In this document: positions 10,361 to 22,934 of the stretch, one piece after another | Layout of the letters: each line of letters opens with the position of its first letter | How positions within the stretch are numbered: position 1 is the first letter of the stretch | NCBI GenBank assembly: GCA_907163345.1 | Contig: CAJQUN010000151.1 | Coordinates: 744,001-808,000 of the forward strand | DNA: 64,000 bases | Direction: 5' to 3' | DNA from: Haberlea rhodopensis | Lineage: Eukaryota > Streptophyta > Magnoliopsida > Lamiales > Gesneriaceae | Translations under genes and position numbers: made by a program | Notes under the pieces: generated by a model | Database searches by the model: none | Seen by the model: only the letters and a program-made list of their open reading frames with translations | Told to the model about the DNA's origin: nothing

Positions 10361-11300
10361 TTGATTCTCGGAAGTGGGGAATGGTTTCAGGTGGTTTTCA
10401 AAATTTACTCTGTTTTTTAAGACAACGAAGAAAAAACCGTTACCTCTGCAATGGGGCCAACGGTCAGAATTTCGAATGAGACTTATCAGTACAATTTGGT
10501 TTTACCCCACTATTGTTTAGTAATTATAAAATTACACTATTGTTTCTAATAATTGCAGGGACGGTCCCACAATAAGCCAATCGCTGAAAAAGGAAAATCA
10601 TAATATACACACAATTTGATAACTTTGTTGTTGCTATGACCAACGGTATATTTGAATATTATTAAAGTACAATTATGTAAAACTGAATTAATTAATGGGA
10701 TCAACATCGTATAGACCCCTTCTAATTTTCATAATTACCATTTTAGCTGCTTTAGTTTGAACAATAACTTCTACCTCCCTTACAGTGTGTTTTTATATCA
10801 AATCACAAAAGATGTAGTTGTAATTTTTCTTATATATTTACAAACTAGAGGGGGGTGTTATTGTAATACAACTATTTTACAAGAGAGACAGATGTAATTG
10901 TTCAAACTAGAAGGAAAAATTTGTAAAACAATTATTCTACAAGGGAGGCATATATAATTTTCCCTTAATTAATGGCATATACAATAATATATTTATATTA
11001 TTTATTGAATTTTTAAATTTATATTATATAAAAAATGTTAGTAATTAACGCAGTAAAAAAAAAAAATTGGCCACACTGAAAAAATCTACAAAAGCTCCTA
11101 CAAGCTAGCCTATCTGGCTAGACTATAATCTTTGTGTGCATACGATGCCATATCAGCACTCCAACAAAAAAATAGCTACTGTAAAAAAATCGAATATATT
11201 ACATTAAGATCAAATTTTGACTAATTTGATTGCCAAAGCTTAATAGACCTACTTATGAGAAGATTTTTGTAATTTTGTGAGGAAGAAATATATCGAAGAA
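10361..11300. other. Upstream region of the glutaredoxin-like gene
   Basis: No coding sequence. It should contain the 5' UTR and promoter of the minus-strand gene ending at 10360; no TATA box could be assigned safely. At about 10843-10965 there is a degenerate direct repeat of a 60-bp unit beginning CAAACTAGA and ending in ACAAG.GAG.CA.AT.TAATT. The rest is AT-rich. Confidence 0.5.
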
Positions 11301-11303
11301 TTA

Positions 11304-12587
11304 GGGGGGTGTATTCAATCTAGACTTTTATTAATTTTAATGACTTTTTTAAATGATTGACTTTTATGGATTTGATAGATTTCTATTGACTTTTATAGAA
11401 TTCCATGGAGTTATAAAAAGATTTGTATAGAGTCTCGTAGATTTTTTCAATAGATTTCTATGGACTTTATCGACTTTTAATGACTTTTTTAAATGATGGA
11501 CTTTTATGAAATTGATAGATTTCTAATAACTTTTATAGAATTACACGGAATTATCAAAAGAATTTTATAGACTCTATAGATTTTATAACTTATAATTGAT
11601 TTCTTTGAAATAACAATTGAACATAAATAACTTCTTCAACATATAATTTTTTTTTACTATTAATGTAAACACATTTTACTTATTTAACAGTCAAAAATGT
11701 GAAAAATACCTATTCAATTCTTTTGCATGGCAAATATTGAACAACTTTTTTGCATCTTCAAGATGACGACTTTGAAGATTCAGTTAATGTTGCTATATAA
11801 TTGTAATCTATAATTTTGTGTAATAAAACAAAAGTTTTCTATTAAATAACATTTTATAAACTTGAAATAATTTTTGATGATAGTTGACTACTATAAAAAT
11901 TCTTAAAACATACTTTTAAATTAAACATGATAATTTATATCGTTATAAATATCTTTTATTTTAGAAAAAATATTTATTATAATTGTTTATAGATATAGAC
12001 TCATACAATCGTTTTAAAAATCTATCATCTAATATAAAATTGAGCACATTAACTTGCTATTTTATCAAAATACTTGTGTAAATATTAGTATTATATTGGA
12101 TAAAAATAAGATGTGAAAAAAACAATAATTGAAAAAAGAGCCGCACATTATGAATTAAAGAAATGGTACATGTAGAAAACAGTGGAGGAAAAGCCAATTG
12201 GGAGGTGGTCGTGTCGGAAATGAAAATAGCAAAGAGTAAAGAGAGATGAGGGTAATTAGAAATTAAAAGTCATTCCAAATCTTTAATAGGAGTGGTGGAG
12301 AATTTTTAACTTTTTTGGAATGTACATGGGGCATCAAAGTTTGTACCTAAAGATTTCAACAGAAGTCATTAAAAGTCTATGAGATTTTGGATACCTATAG
12401 ACTTTTATGGGGTTTTAAAAATTCATGTTTGAATACCACCTGACTTTTTAAAACTCTACGAAAGTCTGTCTTGAATACCATTAGACTTTTGTAGAGTATA
12501 TAAAAGTCGGGATTGAATACCTCTAGACTTATAAACTCCATAAAAGTCATTAAAAATCAATAAAAGTCTATAACCAATACACCCCCC
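11304..12587. mobile_element. Non-autonomous PIF/Harbinger element, 1284 bp
   Basis: Terminal inverted repeats start GGGGGGTGTATTCAATCTAG and end AACCAATACACCCCCC. They are flanked by a TTA duplication (11301-11303 and 12588-12590), the Harbinger/Tourist TWA target. The inverted arms extend several hundred bases as an imperfect foldback made of reiterated GACTTTTA / TAAAAGTC motifs. Inside the left arm a segment of about 85 bp is directly repeated (about 11337 and 11476). No transposase frame is present, so mobility would depend on an autonomous relative. It lies about 0.9 kb upstream of the glutaredoxin-like gene. Confidence 0.9.
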
Positions 12588-12590
12588 TTA

Positions 12591-13913
12591 GTTTTTTCTA
12601 TAGTTAATTTGGGTTTTTTTTTTAAAAAAAGTCATTCGAAACAGAAATAAAAAATTCGGATGGCAATTATATTTTATTCTAAGTAATATATTTGTTCTTT
12701 TAGTTATCATGTAACCATTATTAGGAAATTTGAATTGTGCTTTGAAAAATATAATATCTTGAATGTATTGATGTATATTTCTAAAATATGCTGGTCGATT
12801 TTGTGAAGCTTTAATTAAATATCTAATGGGTAGATATCATATATCAATAATTTACATATAATAGAATATTCTCATTCTCATGTTTCGCAATAGAAACATT
12901 GTGAATGTGTATTATAGTGGGTAAATTTTCAAAAAATTTAAATATTATTATAATTATAGGATTATTGCCCAATTCATAAATATGTTTTTTTATCTTACTT
13001 TCTAATTAAAAATTCCTAACTATTAAATGGGATTATGCCTTTGACTGGTCTTTCATACAAATTTTTCAGATTGTTCCTCATAGAATTTTTTTTATTAAAT
13101 TCATTATATATATATTTTTATTGTGAAGGTCATAACATCATATGATTGGAAAATATTAGCACTAGTAATGATTATATAAATTTAATTCCAGAGAATAACA
13201 TTATTTTGTTCATCATTGATGTATACAATAGGGATTACAATAAATTCGGTTTTAGTCAAATTTATTAGGTCTGGAATCCGACCTATTAAAATAATGAAGG
13301 ACTGTGATGCATATAAATATAATATACATATATTACATGAGTTTGGTGGTGCATATAAATTGCATTCACCGAATATTTGGTTATTTTAATCTAAAATGGA
13401 CATAGTTGAAATGAATATTTTGGTGGACCGTGTCGAAAAAACTTTATCTTCTTGGTACCGTCCCAAAATTTTGCCCTAACTTTAAATCTAGGCATGCCTA
13501 CCAGAAATTAATTGGTTTGATCGGTCAAATCGGCTTAGACAATTATATTCATAATTTTTTGACATTTTTACAAGTTATAATAAATAGCTATTAGACAATT
13601 ATATGCACTAGTTTTTTTTGACTTTTTAACTTTAATTATTATAACATAAATAAAATAAAAAAATCCAGATTAAAGTTTTTTTAATACTAAAAACAATAGT
13701 AGCATCTTTAGCCAATAACCATTTCTCAATAGAAGTCATGTTAAAATTTGAGAATATCCCAAGGAACATGTCCTAGGGATATATAACTGTTAATATCTTA
13801 TTGATGTGAAATATTTCACATTGAATCTCACACCAACGATGATAATGTTCATTCTCAAACTAACCCTCAAACATATGTGATACTCGTTAGTTGCTTATAC
13901 CGTGTAATGTACC
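12591..13913. other. AT-rich spacer, nothing recognised
   Basis: Very AT-rich sequence with no credible gene or repeat family on either strand. It ends at the LTR boundary at 13914. Confidence 0.5.
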
Positions 13914-14862
13914 TGTTGGAACCGAAAAGGGGGGTGAATGAGGTTCCTTGGCTACTTTAGCTTTTTAAAATGAGTTTATAAAAATAATGAGTTTGCGCTG
14001 CGGAAGACTTCAAGTCAATCGATAAATAAAAGAAATAAAGAAGTAAATAAATGCGTAATAAAATAAAGCGAAAGAGCACAAGAATTTGTTACAGAAGTTC
14101 GGCGATTAATCGCCTACGTCTCCTCTAGATAACTTCCAACCGAGGTACCACTAGAACGAATGATCTTGGCCCTGAGGGCTCCAAGTTAGCCACAATACAA
14201 CTCTTCCCGAGTACACAAAAGCTCTTCACGAGCACCACACTCTTCACGAGTCTTCTTGGCCTTAAGGGCTCGAAGGATAGCCACAACACATGCACCAACT
14301 TTACTTGTTGATGACTTTACAATTTCCAACTTGCGTCGGTGTTGGAGGACCTTACAAATAAAACAACAACACCTTCACGGTGTAACAACACGAAGAAACA
14401 AAGACTCTCATAAAAGAAAAGAATCACAAACTCCAATACAACACAAATGTATGGAGATTGCAATGCTATATGAAATTTGAATAAGCAAAGCTTTGTTGAA
14501 GTTTGTAGGCTTGTTTCTTATCTTCAAAATTGTGATGTCCGGGGATTGATGGTGTTAATCCCGGTGTGGTATTAATCCTTGATGGATTTTTAATTGTGGC
14601 AATTAGGAATTAATTGCGGTGTTGGGTCTCCCAAGGTTGTAAAATCGGGCATTTGGAACCGTTGGATCCAAAGGTTGAGATTGTATTCTCATTTTGGTGG
14701 AAAACCTTTGAGTTGGGTTTTTAGTGGGACTTGGGGTCCGGGGTGCCTTATGTTGGGGCCAGTCTTGGGATTTGATGTTGGAGATAGAGTTTTTGAAAAC
14801 AGATGATTTTTAATGAATCATGATGTATTTATGGAGGTATTGGTATTTCGGAGCATTTTTGC

Positions 14863-14870
14863 TATATATA
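14863..14870 (+). promoter_or_regulatory. TATA box of LTR B (5' copy)
   Basis: GCTATATATACC, followed by a long CT-rich stretch typical of plant retrotransposon leaders. The 3' LTR has the same box at 21216-21223. Related boxes occur in LTRs A (minus, 7727-7732), C (34881-34888, 41962-41969) and D (minus, 50051-50058, 56696-56703). Confidence 0.65.
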
Positions 14871-15261
14871 CCAGTTGGACTCGGGATTCCGTCATTCGGA
14901 ATCCATTTCTCTCCTCTCCTCTCCCTCACGCCACTCTCTCGCCCCAAACCCTTCCCCTTTCCCTTTGATGGGCAAAATCGATGGAGGCTCGTCCTAGGAG
15001 CCGGATTTCTCGAAGATAAGTTGGTAAGTTTCTTCCATTCGTCTTTGTCTTCGATTTGGTAGTAGTATTGTAGAGTTTGGTTGAGGTTTTGGTTGGTTAT
15101 GGGTTTTGGGGGATTTTTGCTTAAAATCCAATGTGGAGTTTTTAGAGTTTTTATTGGCTTTAAATGGAGTTTTTGAGGAGTTGAAGGTGTATGGGGTGTT
15201 GGATTTGAGTTTGGGTGTGAAAACTCCATGGAAGCTAGAATTTTTTGGAAAATCGCAGGTG

Positions 15262-15471
15262 GCGATCGATCACCGAGGTGGGTCGATCGATCGCGACGTG
15301 CAGGTGTGTTTTTGAAGGCGATTAATAGTGCAGGCGATCGATCGCATGGTTTAGGTGATCGATCGCGAGCAGGTTGGCGATCGATCGCGAGGGGTAGCGA
15401 TCGATCGCGAGTAGGCGATTTTGGCCACTGGTTGGAGGCGATCGATCGCGATGTTTGAGGCGATCGATCGC
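15262..15471 (+). repeat. GCGATCGATCGC cluster, 5' LTR B
   Basis: Eight sites, five perfect GCGATCGATCGC and three with substitutions, within 210 bp. Located in the first putative leader intron. The 3' LTR has eight perfect copies, so this copy has decayed. Confidence 0.92.
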
Positions 15472-15918
15472 CGCTTGTAGGATTTTGTTTTTTGAAATTG
15501 TTGGAAAATGTCAGGATTTTGGAACCGAGGTTTTAAGGGGCCGTTTTCGGGGCAATGTCTACATTCCAATGGGAATGCTATACTTTTCAAATGAATTGGT
15601 TGAGGCCAAAGTTTAATAAAACGGAATTCCCGGTTGAATTCATGGTTATCTTTTAAACTTGTTGAACGGTGTATTTTGGGTATTATGCATGCTTAGCCGG
15701 GGGGCTTTTATTTTGGTTATCGCCATGGATTGACGATATGATTGGGAACTATGAACGTGCTTGGGCACGTAGTTGCATGCTTATGTTTGATTGTGAATTT
15801 GTGTTTTAGCACATACTTCTTGAGGAATGGGACTCAAGCAAGGTTTGGCTTGGACTGTAGAGACTTAAGGTACGTATGACGTACGAGCATAGCCTATTAT
15901 AGTGTTGCAACTGTGAAA

Positions 15919-16110
15919 TGCATGGTGTGTGATAATTGTATTAAACGGGTATTGGAACACATGGTGTGTGGTAATTACATTATATGGACATTGAAATATG
16001 TGGCATGTGGTAATTGCATCGGATAGGTATGGAAATGCATGGTGCATGATATTTACTATAAATGGATAACGATATGCATGGTAAATGATATTTGCGTCAA
16101 ATGGTTATAC
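15919..16110 (+). repeat. 39-bp tandem repeat in LTR B
   Basis: Five degenerate units beginning CATGGTGTGTGATAATT, CATGGTGTGTGGTAATT and so on, spaced 38-40 bp. The same array is in the 3' LTR (about 22278-22470). It lies in the second putative leader intron, before the AGCG/CCGCT hairpins. Confidence 0.75.
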
Positions 16111-17107
16111 ATTGGGAACCATACGGTGCCGCTTTTGAGCGAGCAATGATTTGGGATGCCGTCGCCGTTGAGCGACCATCGGTTATGACGCCGCTATTGT
16201 TGAGGGTGTGCGAGGTTTAGAATTACGCTATTGTGGAGCGAGCAATGAAATAGGTACATGGAATCATTGAATTGATTTATGTGATATTTACGGCCTTCTA
16301 TATAATGATTCTATTATATTGATTATGGAACTGGCATAACAAAACGGCATTAGTTAATCTATTTGGCGATTAACTGGCTTTGAGAATTTGATGAGTTTGG
16401 TTATTTTGAGAACAGGGACAATGCAGGGGATCCCGGATGAGGGTGTTACCATCCAGGGAGTATCATTTAAATTATGGCATTTACTTTCTGTAAATTATGA
16501 ATTGCAATATTATGATTATTGGATTGGTGGTATTGGTATGCTCACCCCGTGTGGGGGCTGTCTCTGTTGGGGCAGGTGTTACAGGTGTAGCAGCAGCTTT
16601 GGAATTGAGCTCGGGCTGTTGATTTGAAGTATTTCCAGGATCGAGGTACCAGAGCTGGTTGAATAAGTGCATAGATCCAGAGTGAGATCGAGCTGCGCTT
16701 GGGAGGTGCTTCCAGGATTGAAGTGCCAGTAATGGTAGCCGGTAGAGTCTTTTATACATTAGATACACGCGTGTTCATTGGGTACTCTTATGTGAGTACA
16801 TTTTATGTGTATATGGAATGTGTAAATGGGCTACGGCTCTTCTTGATTCATTTATGGTTTGCTTGCAATTAAATACGGAATTGCTAAATGAACTAAGAGC
16901 ATGTTAGTGTATTATGAGGGTGCATGTTATATGAATAATCTTGGTTGGGGAATATGAATATTATGTGGATTGAATGCAAGAAATTTTCTGGATAGCATAT
17001 GGTGTTTCACTTGCATATGGTTTTCCCCATGATAGTATGATTACATGTACTAATGGTATGGCTTAATACACTAATAATGGGTTAGGGGCACGGGGGTCCT
17101 TACATAG

Positions 17108-17124
17108 TGGTATCAGAGCAGTGG
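17108..17124 (+). other. Primer-binding site, tRNA-iMet (element B)
   Basis: TGGTATCAGAGCAGTGG, three bases downstream of the 5' LTR. Identical in sequence to the sites of A and D. Confidence 0.93.
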
Positions 17125-17339
17125 TTAGCTCTTTGGGGCTGTTGAGGGCCTAGGAAAAATGATAATGGGAATGAGAAGCACATACTTATGCATGATGCTA
17201 GTTAGTGTAGCGTGGCACAACTATATTGCTTATGTGCATTTATGATATGTGTTCTTAATTGGAATATGTTATTGCTAACCATGGTGGTTGCAGGGTCTTA
17301 TGAGACATGGATTATGCATTACGGTTGCATATATATCGG

Positions 17340-18390
17340 AGTGATGATTTTAACGCTTTGCCGCTAAATATTGAAGCGATGGTAAATTCCGCATGTCACA
17401 TTTGAAGCGAGGTGCATTAAAATACACTCATGGCGATGTTTATCGGAATCCGGGTTATGCATTACGGTTGCATGCATGGCGTAGCGATGTGAATACTTGC
17501 CGCTTCATGGCGTAGCGATGTGAATACTTGCCGCTGATATGAAGCGAAGAACACGACCGCTGTCATATCTTAGCGAGGGGTATTTCCGCTGTCATGTAAA
17601 GCGAGGGGTATTTCCGCTGTCATGATTAAAACGAGGAGTAATGGTGCCGCTGTCATACCGTAGCGATGAGAGAATATTTGCCGCTGATATGAAGCGAAGA
17701 ACAGGCCGCTGTCATATTGTAGCGAGGGATATTATTTGCCGCTGGTATGTCGAAGCGAGGTAGCGATGAAGATATTTGCCGCTCATATGAAGCGAAGAAC
17801 ACGACCGCTGTCATATTATAGCGAGGGATATCATTCCGCTATTCTATTGGCGATGGTTTATGCCGCCAGGTATTCTTAGCGATGGTTCATTCCGCTATTC
17901 TATTGGCGATGGTTTATGCCGCCAGGTATTCTTAGCGATGGTTCATTCCGCTATTCTATTGGCGATGGTTTATGCCGCCGGGTATTCTTAGCGATGGTTC
18001 ATTCCGCTATTCTATTGGCGATGGTTTATGCCACCGGGTATTATATAGCGACGGGTCTTTCCGCTACATCTATTGGCGATGGTTCATGCCGCCAGGTATC
18101 ATATAACGATGGTACATTCCGCCACATCTATTGGTGATGGTTCATGCGGCCAGGTATCATATAGCGATGGTACATTCCGCTACATCTATGGCGATGGTTC
18201 ATACCGCCGGATATCCATAGCGATGTTTAATGCCGCTGGCTTTATGGCGAGGGATCATGCCGCTGATTCTATAGCGATGGGTTATACCGCTATGTGCGTA
18301 GCACTGGATTATGCCGCCTACGACCGATGGATGCTGCTTGTGTACCTCTGGTGGACGATGGATACAGGTATTCCGCTATCTTGATAGCGA
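17340..18390 (+). repeat. CCGCT/AGCGA minisatellite inside element B
   Basis: About 1 kb of degenerate tandem units alternating CCGCTGTCAT or TTCCGCTATT with TAGCGAGGG or GGCGATGG, so neighbouring units can pair CGCT with AGCG. The middle (17875-18050) is a clean 56-bp period, made of two related 28-bp halves. The last unit, CGCTATC-tt-GATAGCG (18374-18389), is a perfect 7-bp hairpin. Open frames across the array are a by-product of the period and not genes. Confidence 0.9.
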
Positions 18391-20830
18391 TGAGGTATGG
18401 CATATTACTTTGTTACCATTATTGTGAATATTATGTGTTGTTTTTATACCGTCATGTGTTTGATGATGGGATTATGAGTGTCGTGTATCGACCGGTACCG
18501 TCATATGTTTGACGATGTTATTTGGGATGTCTATGTGGACGCGTGGCGTCGTTTTGGTGAATAATACATTCATGCTATGTATTTGGTTGTATGGTTTGAG
18601 TGCCGATGGTGGGCACATGGTAGAGTCTGGGTCACTAGTTGACGAGACCTTTTTGTCGAGCAGGTTTGCCCGATGGAGCATTGGATGCATTGTACCGGTG
18701 AGGGTACCGCATCATGTTATAGAGGTAAATATTTGTCGAGCAGTGATACCCTTGGGTATGCTCGCTGGGATTGCTAAGGCCAAGTGATTGGTGGTAAGAG
18801 TAGTCACTGAGGAAACTACTCGCTTGTTGTTGTGAGGTGGGGAGGCATGGTTACACCCACCCTGAGGGTGTGGAATAAGTCCTAATGGATTAGGATTGCA
18901 TGGTAGATAAGCAAGGACACCTGGATGTCCATTGTGCTTGGTGTTTTATAGTTATGTTGGGTGATGACCCACAACTCTAATGGTTTGTACGGTATGGTAT
19001 ACCGGGTTGAGACGCGTGTCACGTTGGTAGTTGGTATAAGCCTATGGGGCCAGCGAATCGCTAGCCAGGTACGGTTGCAGTACTTTGGTGGGCTTGTGTT
19101 AGCCTTTATACTACTCGTTGGATTCGAGATGGATGAATCGTATGGCGATACGATGAGGGTTATGATAGACTCTTGTAGTCTCTATGTGGCATGGTGTTTG
19201 AGGTAGGGAATACCTCACGGGGACGTTTATACGCCATTGTTTTGAGGGACTTGTACTGGGACAACTCAATTTTGTTGGTATTACCAACGTGAGTGTCAAC
19301 AAGTCGTTGTTAGCTCTAGTTGAGCATCCTTGCATATGGCATGCAATGGGAGTCACAATGGTTTGTGAGATATAGTTAGTGGGGTGACACTACTATATTG
19401 ATTTTGTCTCTTGGAGATATTTGGATTGTACTGTTTTGGAGACAGCTTGCATCGGTCGTGGATTGATTGTAAATCAGCCATGGTAAGCATTACTGGTGTT
19501 GGACCGAGTAATGGATTCTTACCTCGGTGAGACGTTTGAGGAGACGTCTCCGGGGAGATGCTCGATTGTGGAGTACTATGGCATTAGTACAGAGCATCGT
19601 TGGGATGTGTATACATGGCGTATACGGATTTTGGATCGGGTAATGGTGGTATTAATGCACTACTCTAACCAGATACCCAGGTCTTCCGAACGATGGTTCG
19701 AGGATTGGAGGATCATGGATTCATGACTTTTTCCTTGAGAGGAAGACGGTATTATGATACCTACCGGTTGAATCTTTTGGGGAGATTCGTTATTTGGGTT
19801 CGTGTGGTGGTGATGTTGAAATCACACCCTTTGGTTTTGGTTTGTCAACCATCATTCTCCGTGGGGTGAGAATAATCGAGTTTTGACAGTTGGTTTTGGG
19901 ATTTGGGTATGATTGGAGATACCCGAGTCTATTGCATTGCGTATGCATGTTGTGATTGGTGTTGGGCATGTATGCCGTGAGTGTATACGAATGCCAACGT
20001 TATTTTGTTCATTGTTGAACGTCGAGTTTGTATGCTTGGTTTGGTGAATCTCCGGTGTGAGATTGTGGAACCTCGAGATCGGTAATCTTGATGGCACGAT
20101 GCATTCTGATGAATGATCGGAGTGTTGTTTGACTTCCCCTGAGGAGGGATCGTCGTGTTTTGGAATCATGGTAATTCTTGTTGGATAATTCGATGGCCTT
20201 CCTATTTTAAGATTGTTGGATCCAAGGATAAATGAGGGATGGCCGAGATTCGGGTTTGTTTAGTGTCATGGTTGACACGTGTGTAGGAATGCAATTGTTT
20301 GTCTTGCATGTCCACTGTGGAACTTGAGACTTTGTGGGGTCTTGATGGTGTGTCAGGACCAAGATATGATTTCTTGGAACACACCGGTGTAAACATCCTC
20401 GGAGATGTGCTTTGTGTAGATCGGCGACCGTGGGTAACCCGATCCGGGTTGCAAGTGATGCAACTACTCCTTTGGAGAAGATGGACTAGGAAACAAGAAC
20501 TGGATTTTCTGTGGGTATAATGTTGTACACTAGTGGTCCCCATCATGACGATGCGTGTCAAGCATCGTGGGCAAGTGATGGAGATATCATGGGGATATAT
20601 CTATGTCGAGACCAAGGAAGGTTTGGTTGATTTTCAGTCATGGTGGACTGAGTTCTGGGACGATTCACGTCGATGTATGTTGTTATCTTTCGGGTTTGTA
20701 TTGGTTTTGGTGTTTGCTCTATTTTAGGGCTTGGTACGAGAATGGTATTCTCGCAGTTGTTAATTCGATTCTAAGGTGGTTCAGAATCGGGGTCTTGGCT
20801 TTGTTTTGTTTGTGTAGTCCTGGTGTTACG
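18391..20830 (+). repeat. Chain of short inverted repeats inside element B
   Basis: No coding similarity. The stretch is dense in perfect hairpins with different stems. Arms of 7 bp or more: 18798-18821, 18880-18895, 19274-19288, 19529-19550, 19557-19598 (with an inner 5-bp stem), 20548-20568, 20737-20753 and 20766-20789. 18737-18764 has stems of 5 and 6 bp around a 4-nt bulge, and 19370-19398 has an 11-bp stem with one bulged T. Arms of 5-6 bp: 18538-18550, 18558-18572, 18600-18616, 18858-18870, 18915-18930, 19330-19346, 19353-19368, 20359-20377 and 20634-20651, among others. Loops are mostly 1-10 nt. Seen directly; function unknown. Confidence 0.85.
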
Positions 20831-21377
20831 TGGAGTATACCGGTGCAATTTCGGGGACGGAATTTTATTAGTGGGGGATAATTGTGATGTCCGGGGATTG
20901 ATGGTGTTAATCCCGGTGTGGTATTAATCCTTTTATGGATTTTTAATTGTGGCAATTAGGAATTAATTGCGGTGTTGGGTCTCCCGAGGTTGTAAAATTG
21001 GGCATTTGGAACCGTTGGATCCAAAGGTTGAGATTGTATTCTCATTTTGGTGGAAAACCTTTGAGTTGGGTTTTTAGTGGGACTTGGGGTCCGGGATGCC
21101 TTATGTTGGGGCCAGTCTGGGGATTTGATGTTTGAGATAGAGTTTTTGAAAACAGATGATTTTTAATGAATCATGATGTATTTGTGGAGGTATTGGTATT
21201 TCGGAGCATTTTTGCTATATATACCAGTTGGACTCGGGATTCCGTCATTCGGAATCCATTTCTCTCCTCTCCTCTCCCTCACGCCACTCTCTCACCCCAA
21301 ACCCTTCCCCTTTCCCTTTGATGGGCAAAATCGATGGAGGCTCGTCCTATGATGCCGGATTTCTCGAAGATAAGTTG

Positions 21378-22934
21378 GTAAGTTTCTTCCCCTCGTCTTT
21401 GTCTTCGATTTGGTAGTAGTATTATAGAGTTTGGTTGAGGTTTTGGTTGGTTATGGGTTTTGGGGGATTTTTGCTTAAAATCCAATGTGGAGTTTTTTAG
21501 AGTTTTTATTGGCTTTAAATGGAGTTTTTGAGGAGTTAAAGGTGTATGGGGTGTTGGATTTGAGTTTGGGTGTGAAAAACACCATGGAAGCTCGAATTTT
21601 TCGGAAAATCACAGGTGGCGATCGATCGCCGAGGTGGGGCGATCGATCGCGACGTGCATCTGTGTTTTTGAAGGCGATGAATAGTGCAGGCGATCGATCG
21701 CATGGTTTAGGCGATCGATCGCGAGCAGGTTGGCGATCGATCGCGAGGGGTAGCGATCGATCGCGAGTAGGCGATTTTGGCCACTGGTTGGAGGCGATCG
21801 ATCGCGATGTTTGAGGCGATCGATCGCCGCTTGTAGGATTTTGTTTTTTGAAATTGTTGGAAAATGTCAGGATTTTGGAACCGAGGTTTTAAGGGGCCGT
21901 TTTCGGGGCAATGTCTACATTCCAATGGGAATGCTATACTTTTCAAATGAATTGGTTGAGGCCAAAGTTTAATAAAACGGAATTCCCGGTTGAATTCTTG
22001 GTTATCTTTTAAACTTGTTGAACGGTGTATTTTGGGTATTATGCATGCTTAGCCGGGGGGCTTTTATTTTGGTAATCGCCATGGATTGACGATATGATTG
22101 GGAACTATGAACGTGCTTGGGCACGTGGTTGCATGCTTATGTTTGATTGTGAATTATTTGTGTTTTAGCACATACTTCTTGAGGAATGGGACTCAAGCAA
22201 GGTTTGGCCTGAACTGCAGAGACTTAAGGTACGTATGACGTACGAGCATAGCCTATTATAGTGTTGCAACTGTGAAATGCATGGTGTGTGATAATTGTAT
22301 TAAACGGGTATTGGAGCACATGGTGTGTGGTAATTACATTATATGGACATTGAAATATGTGGCATGTGGTAATTGCATCTGATAGGTATGGAAATGCATG
22401 GTGCATGATATTTACTATAAATGGATAACGATATGCATGGTAAATGATATTTGCGTCAAATGGTTATACATTAGGAACCATACGGTGCCGCTTTTGAGCG
22501 AGCATTGATTTGGGATGCCGTCGCCGTTGCGCGACCATCGGTTATGACGCCGCTATTGTTGAGCGTGCGCGAGGTTTAGAATGCCGCTATTGTGGAGCGA
22601 GCAATGAAATAGGAATATGGAATCATTGAATTGATTTATGTGATATTTACGGCCTTCTATATAATGATTCTATTATATTGATTATGGAACTGGCATAACA
22701 AAACGGCATTAGTTAATCTATTTGGCGATTAACTGGCTTTGAGAATTTGATGAGTTTGGTTATTTTGAGAACAGGGACAATGCAGGGGATCCCGGATGAG
22801 GGTGTTACCATCCAGGGAGTATCATTTAAATTATGGCATTTACATTATGTAAATTATGAATTGCAATATTATGATTATTGGATTGGTGGTATTGGTATGC
22901 TCACCCCATGTGGGGGCTGTCTCTGTTGGGGCAG
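21378..22934 (+). other. Leader module, 3' LTR B: two putative introns
   Basis: Same signals as in the 5' LTR: segment 1 is 21378-22168 (791 nt, with the palindromes), the exon-like block 22169-22228, and segment 2 22229-22934 (706 nt, with hairpins). Confidence 0.45.
21618..21827 (+). repeat. GCGATCGATCGC cluster, 3' LTR B
   Basis: Eight perfect 12-bp palindromes in 210 bp, spaced 13-46 bp. Confidence 0.93.

Larger units (their letters stand above)
15024..16575 (+). other. Leader module, 5' LTR B: two putative introns
   Basis: Donor AGTTG|GTAAGT starts a 786-nt segment (15024-15809) ending at TTTGTGTTTTAG|CACA. Exon-like block 15810-15869 (60 nt) ends GACTTAAG. Donor GTACGTATG starts a 706-nt segment (15870-16575) ending at CTGTTGGGGCAG|GTG. 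The first segment holds the GCGATCGATCGC palindromes, the second the CCGCT/GAGCG hairpins and a 39-bp tandem repeat. Sequence-based prediction only. Confidence 0.5.
14531..17104 (+). repeat. 5' LTR of element B
   Basis: 2574 bp, TGTGATGTCCGGGG ... GGTCCTTACA. It contains a TATA box (TATATATA, 14863-14870), a CT-rich leader, eight palindrome sites (15262-15471, three of them degraded), exon-like block 15810-15869, a 39-bp tandem repeat (about 15919-16110) and AGCG/CCGCT hairpins (about 16125-16250). Close to the 3' LTR, with scattered substitutions and small indels. Confidence 0.93.

Noticed and set aside
17916..18384. Overlapping open frames (repetitive Gly/Asp/Ser-rich peptides) in the element B array
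   Set aside because: They follow from tandem repeats lacking stops in some frames; there is no start context, no similarity, and the region is non-coding by structure.
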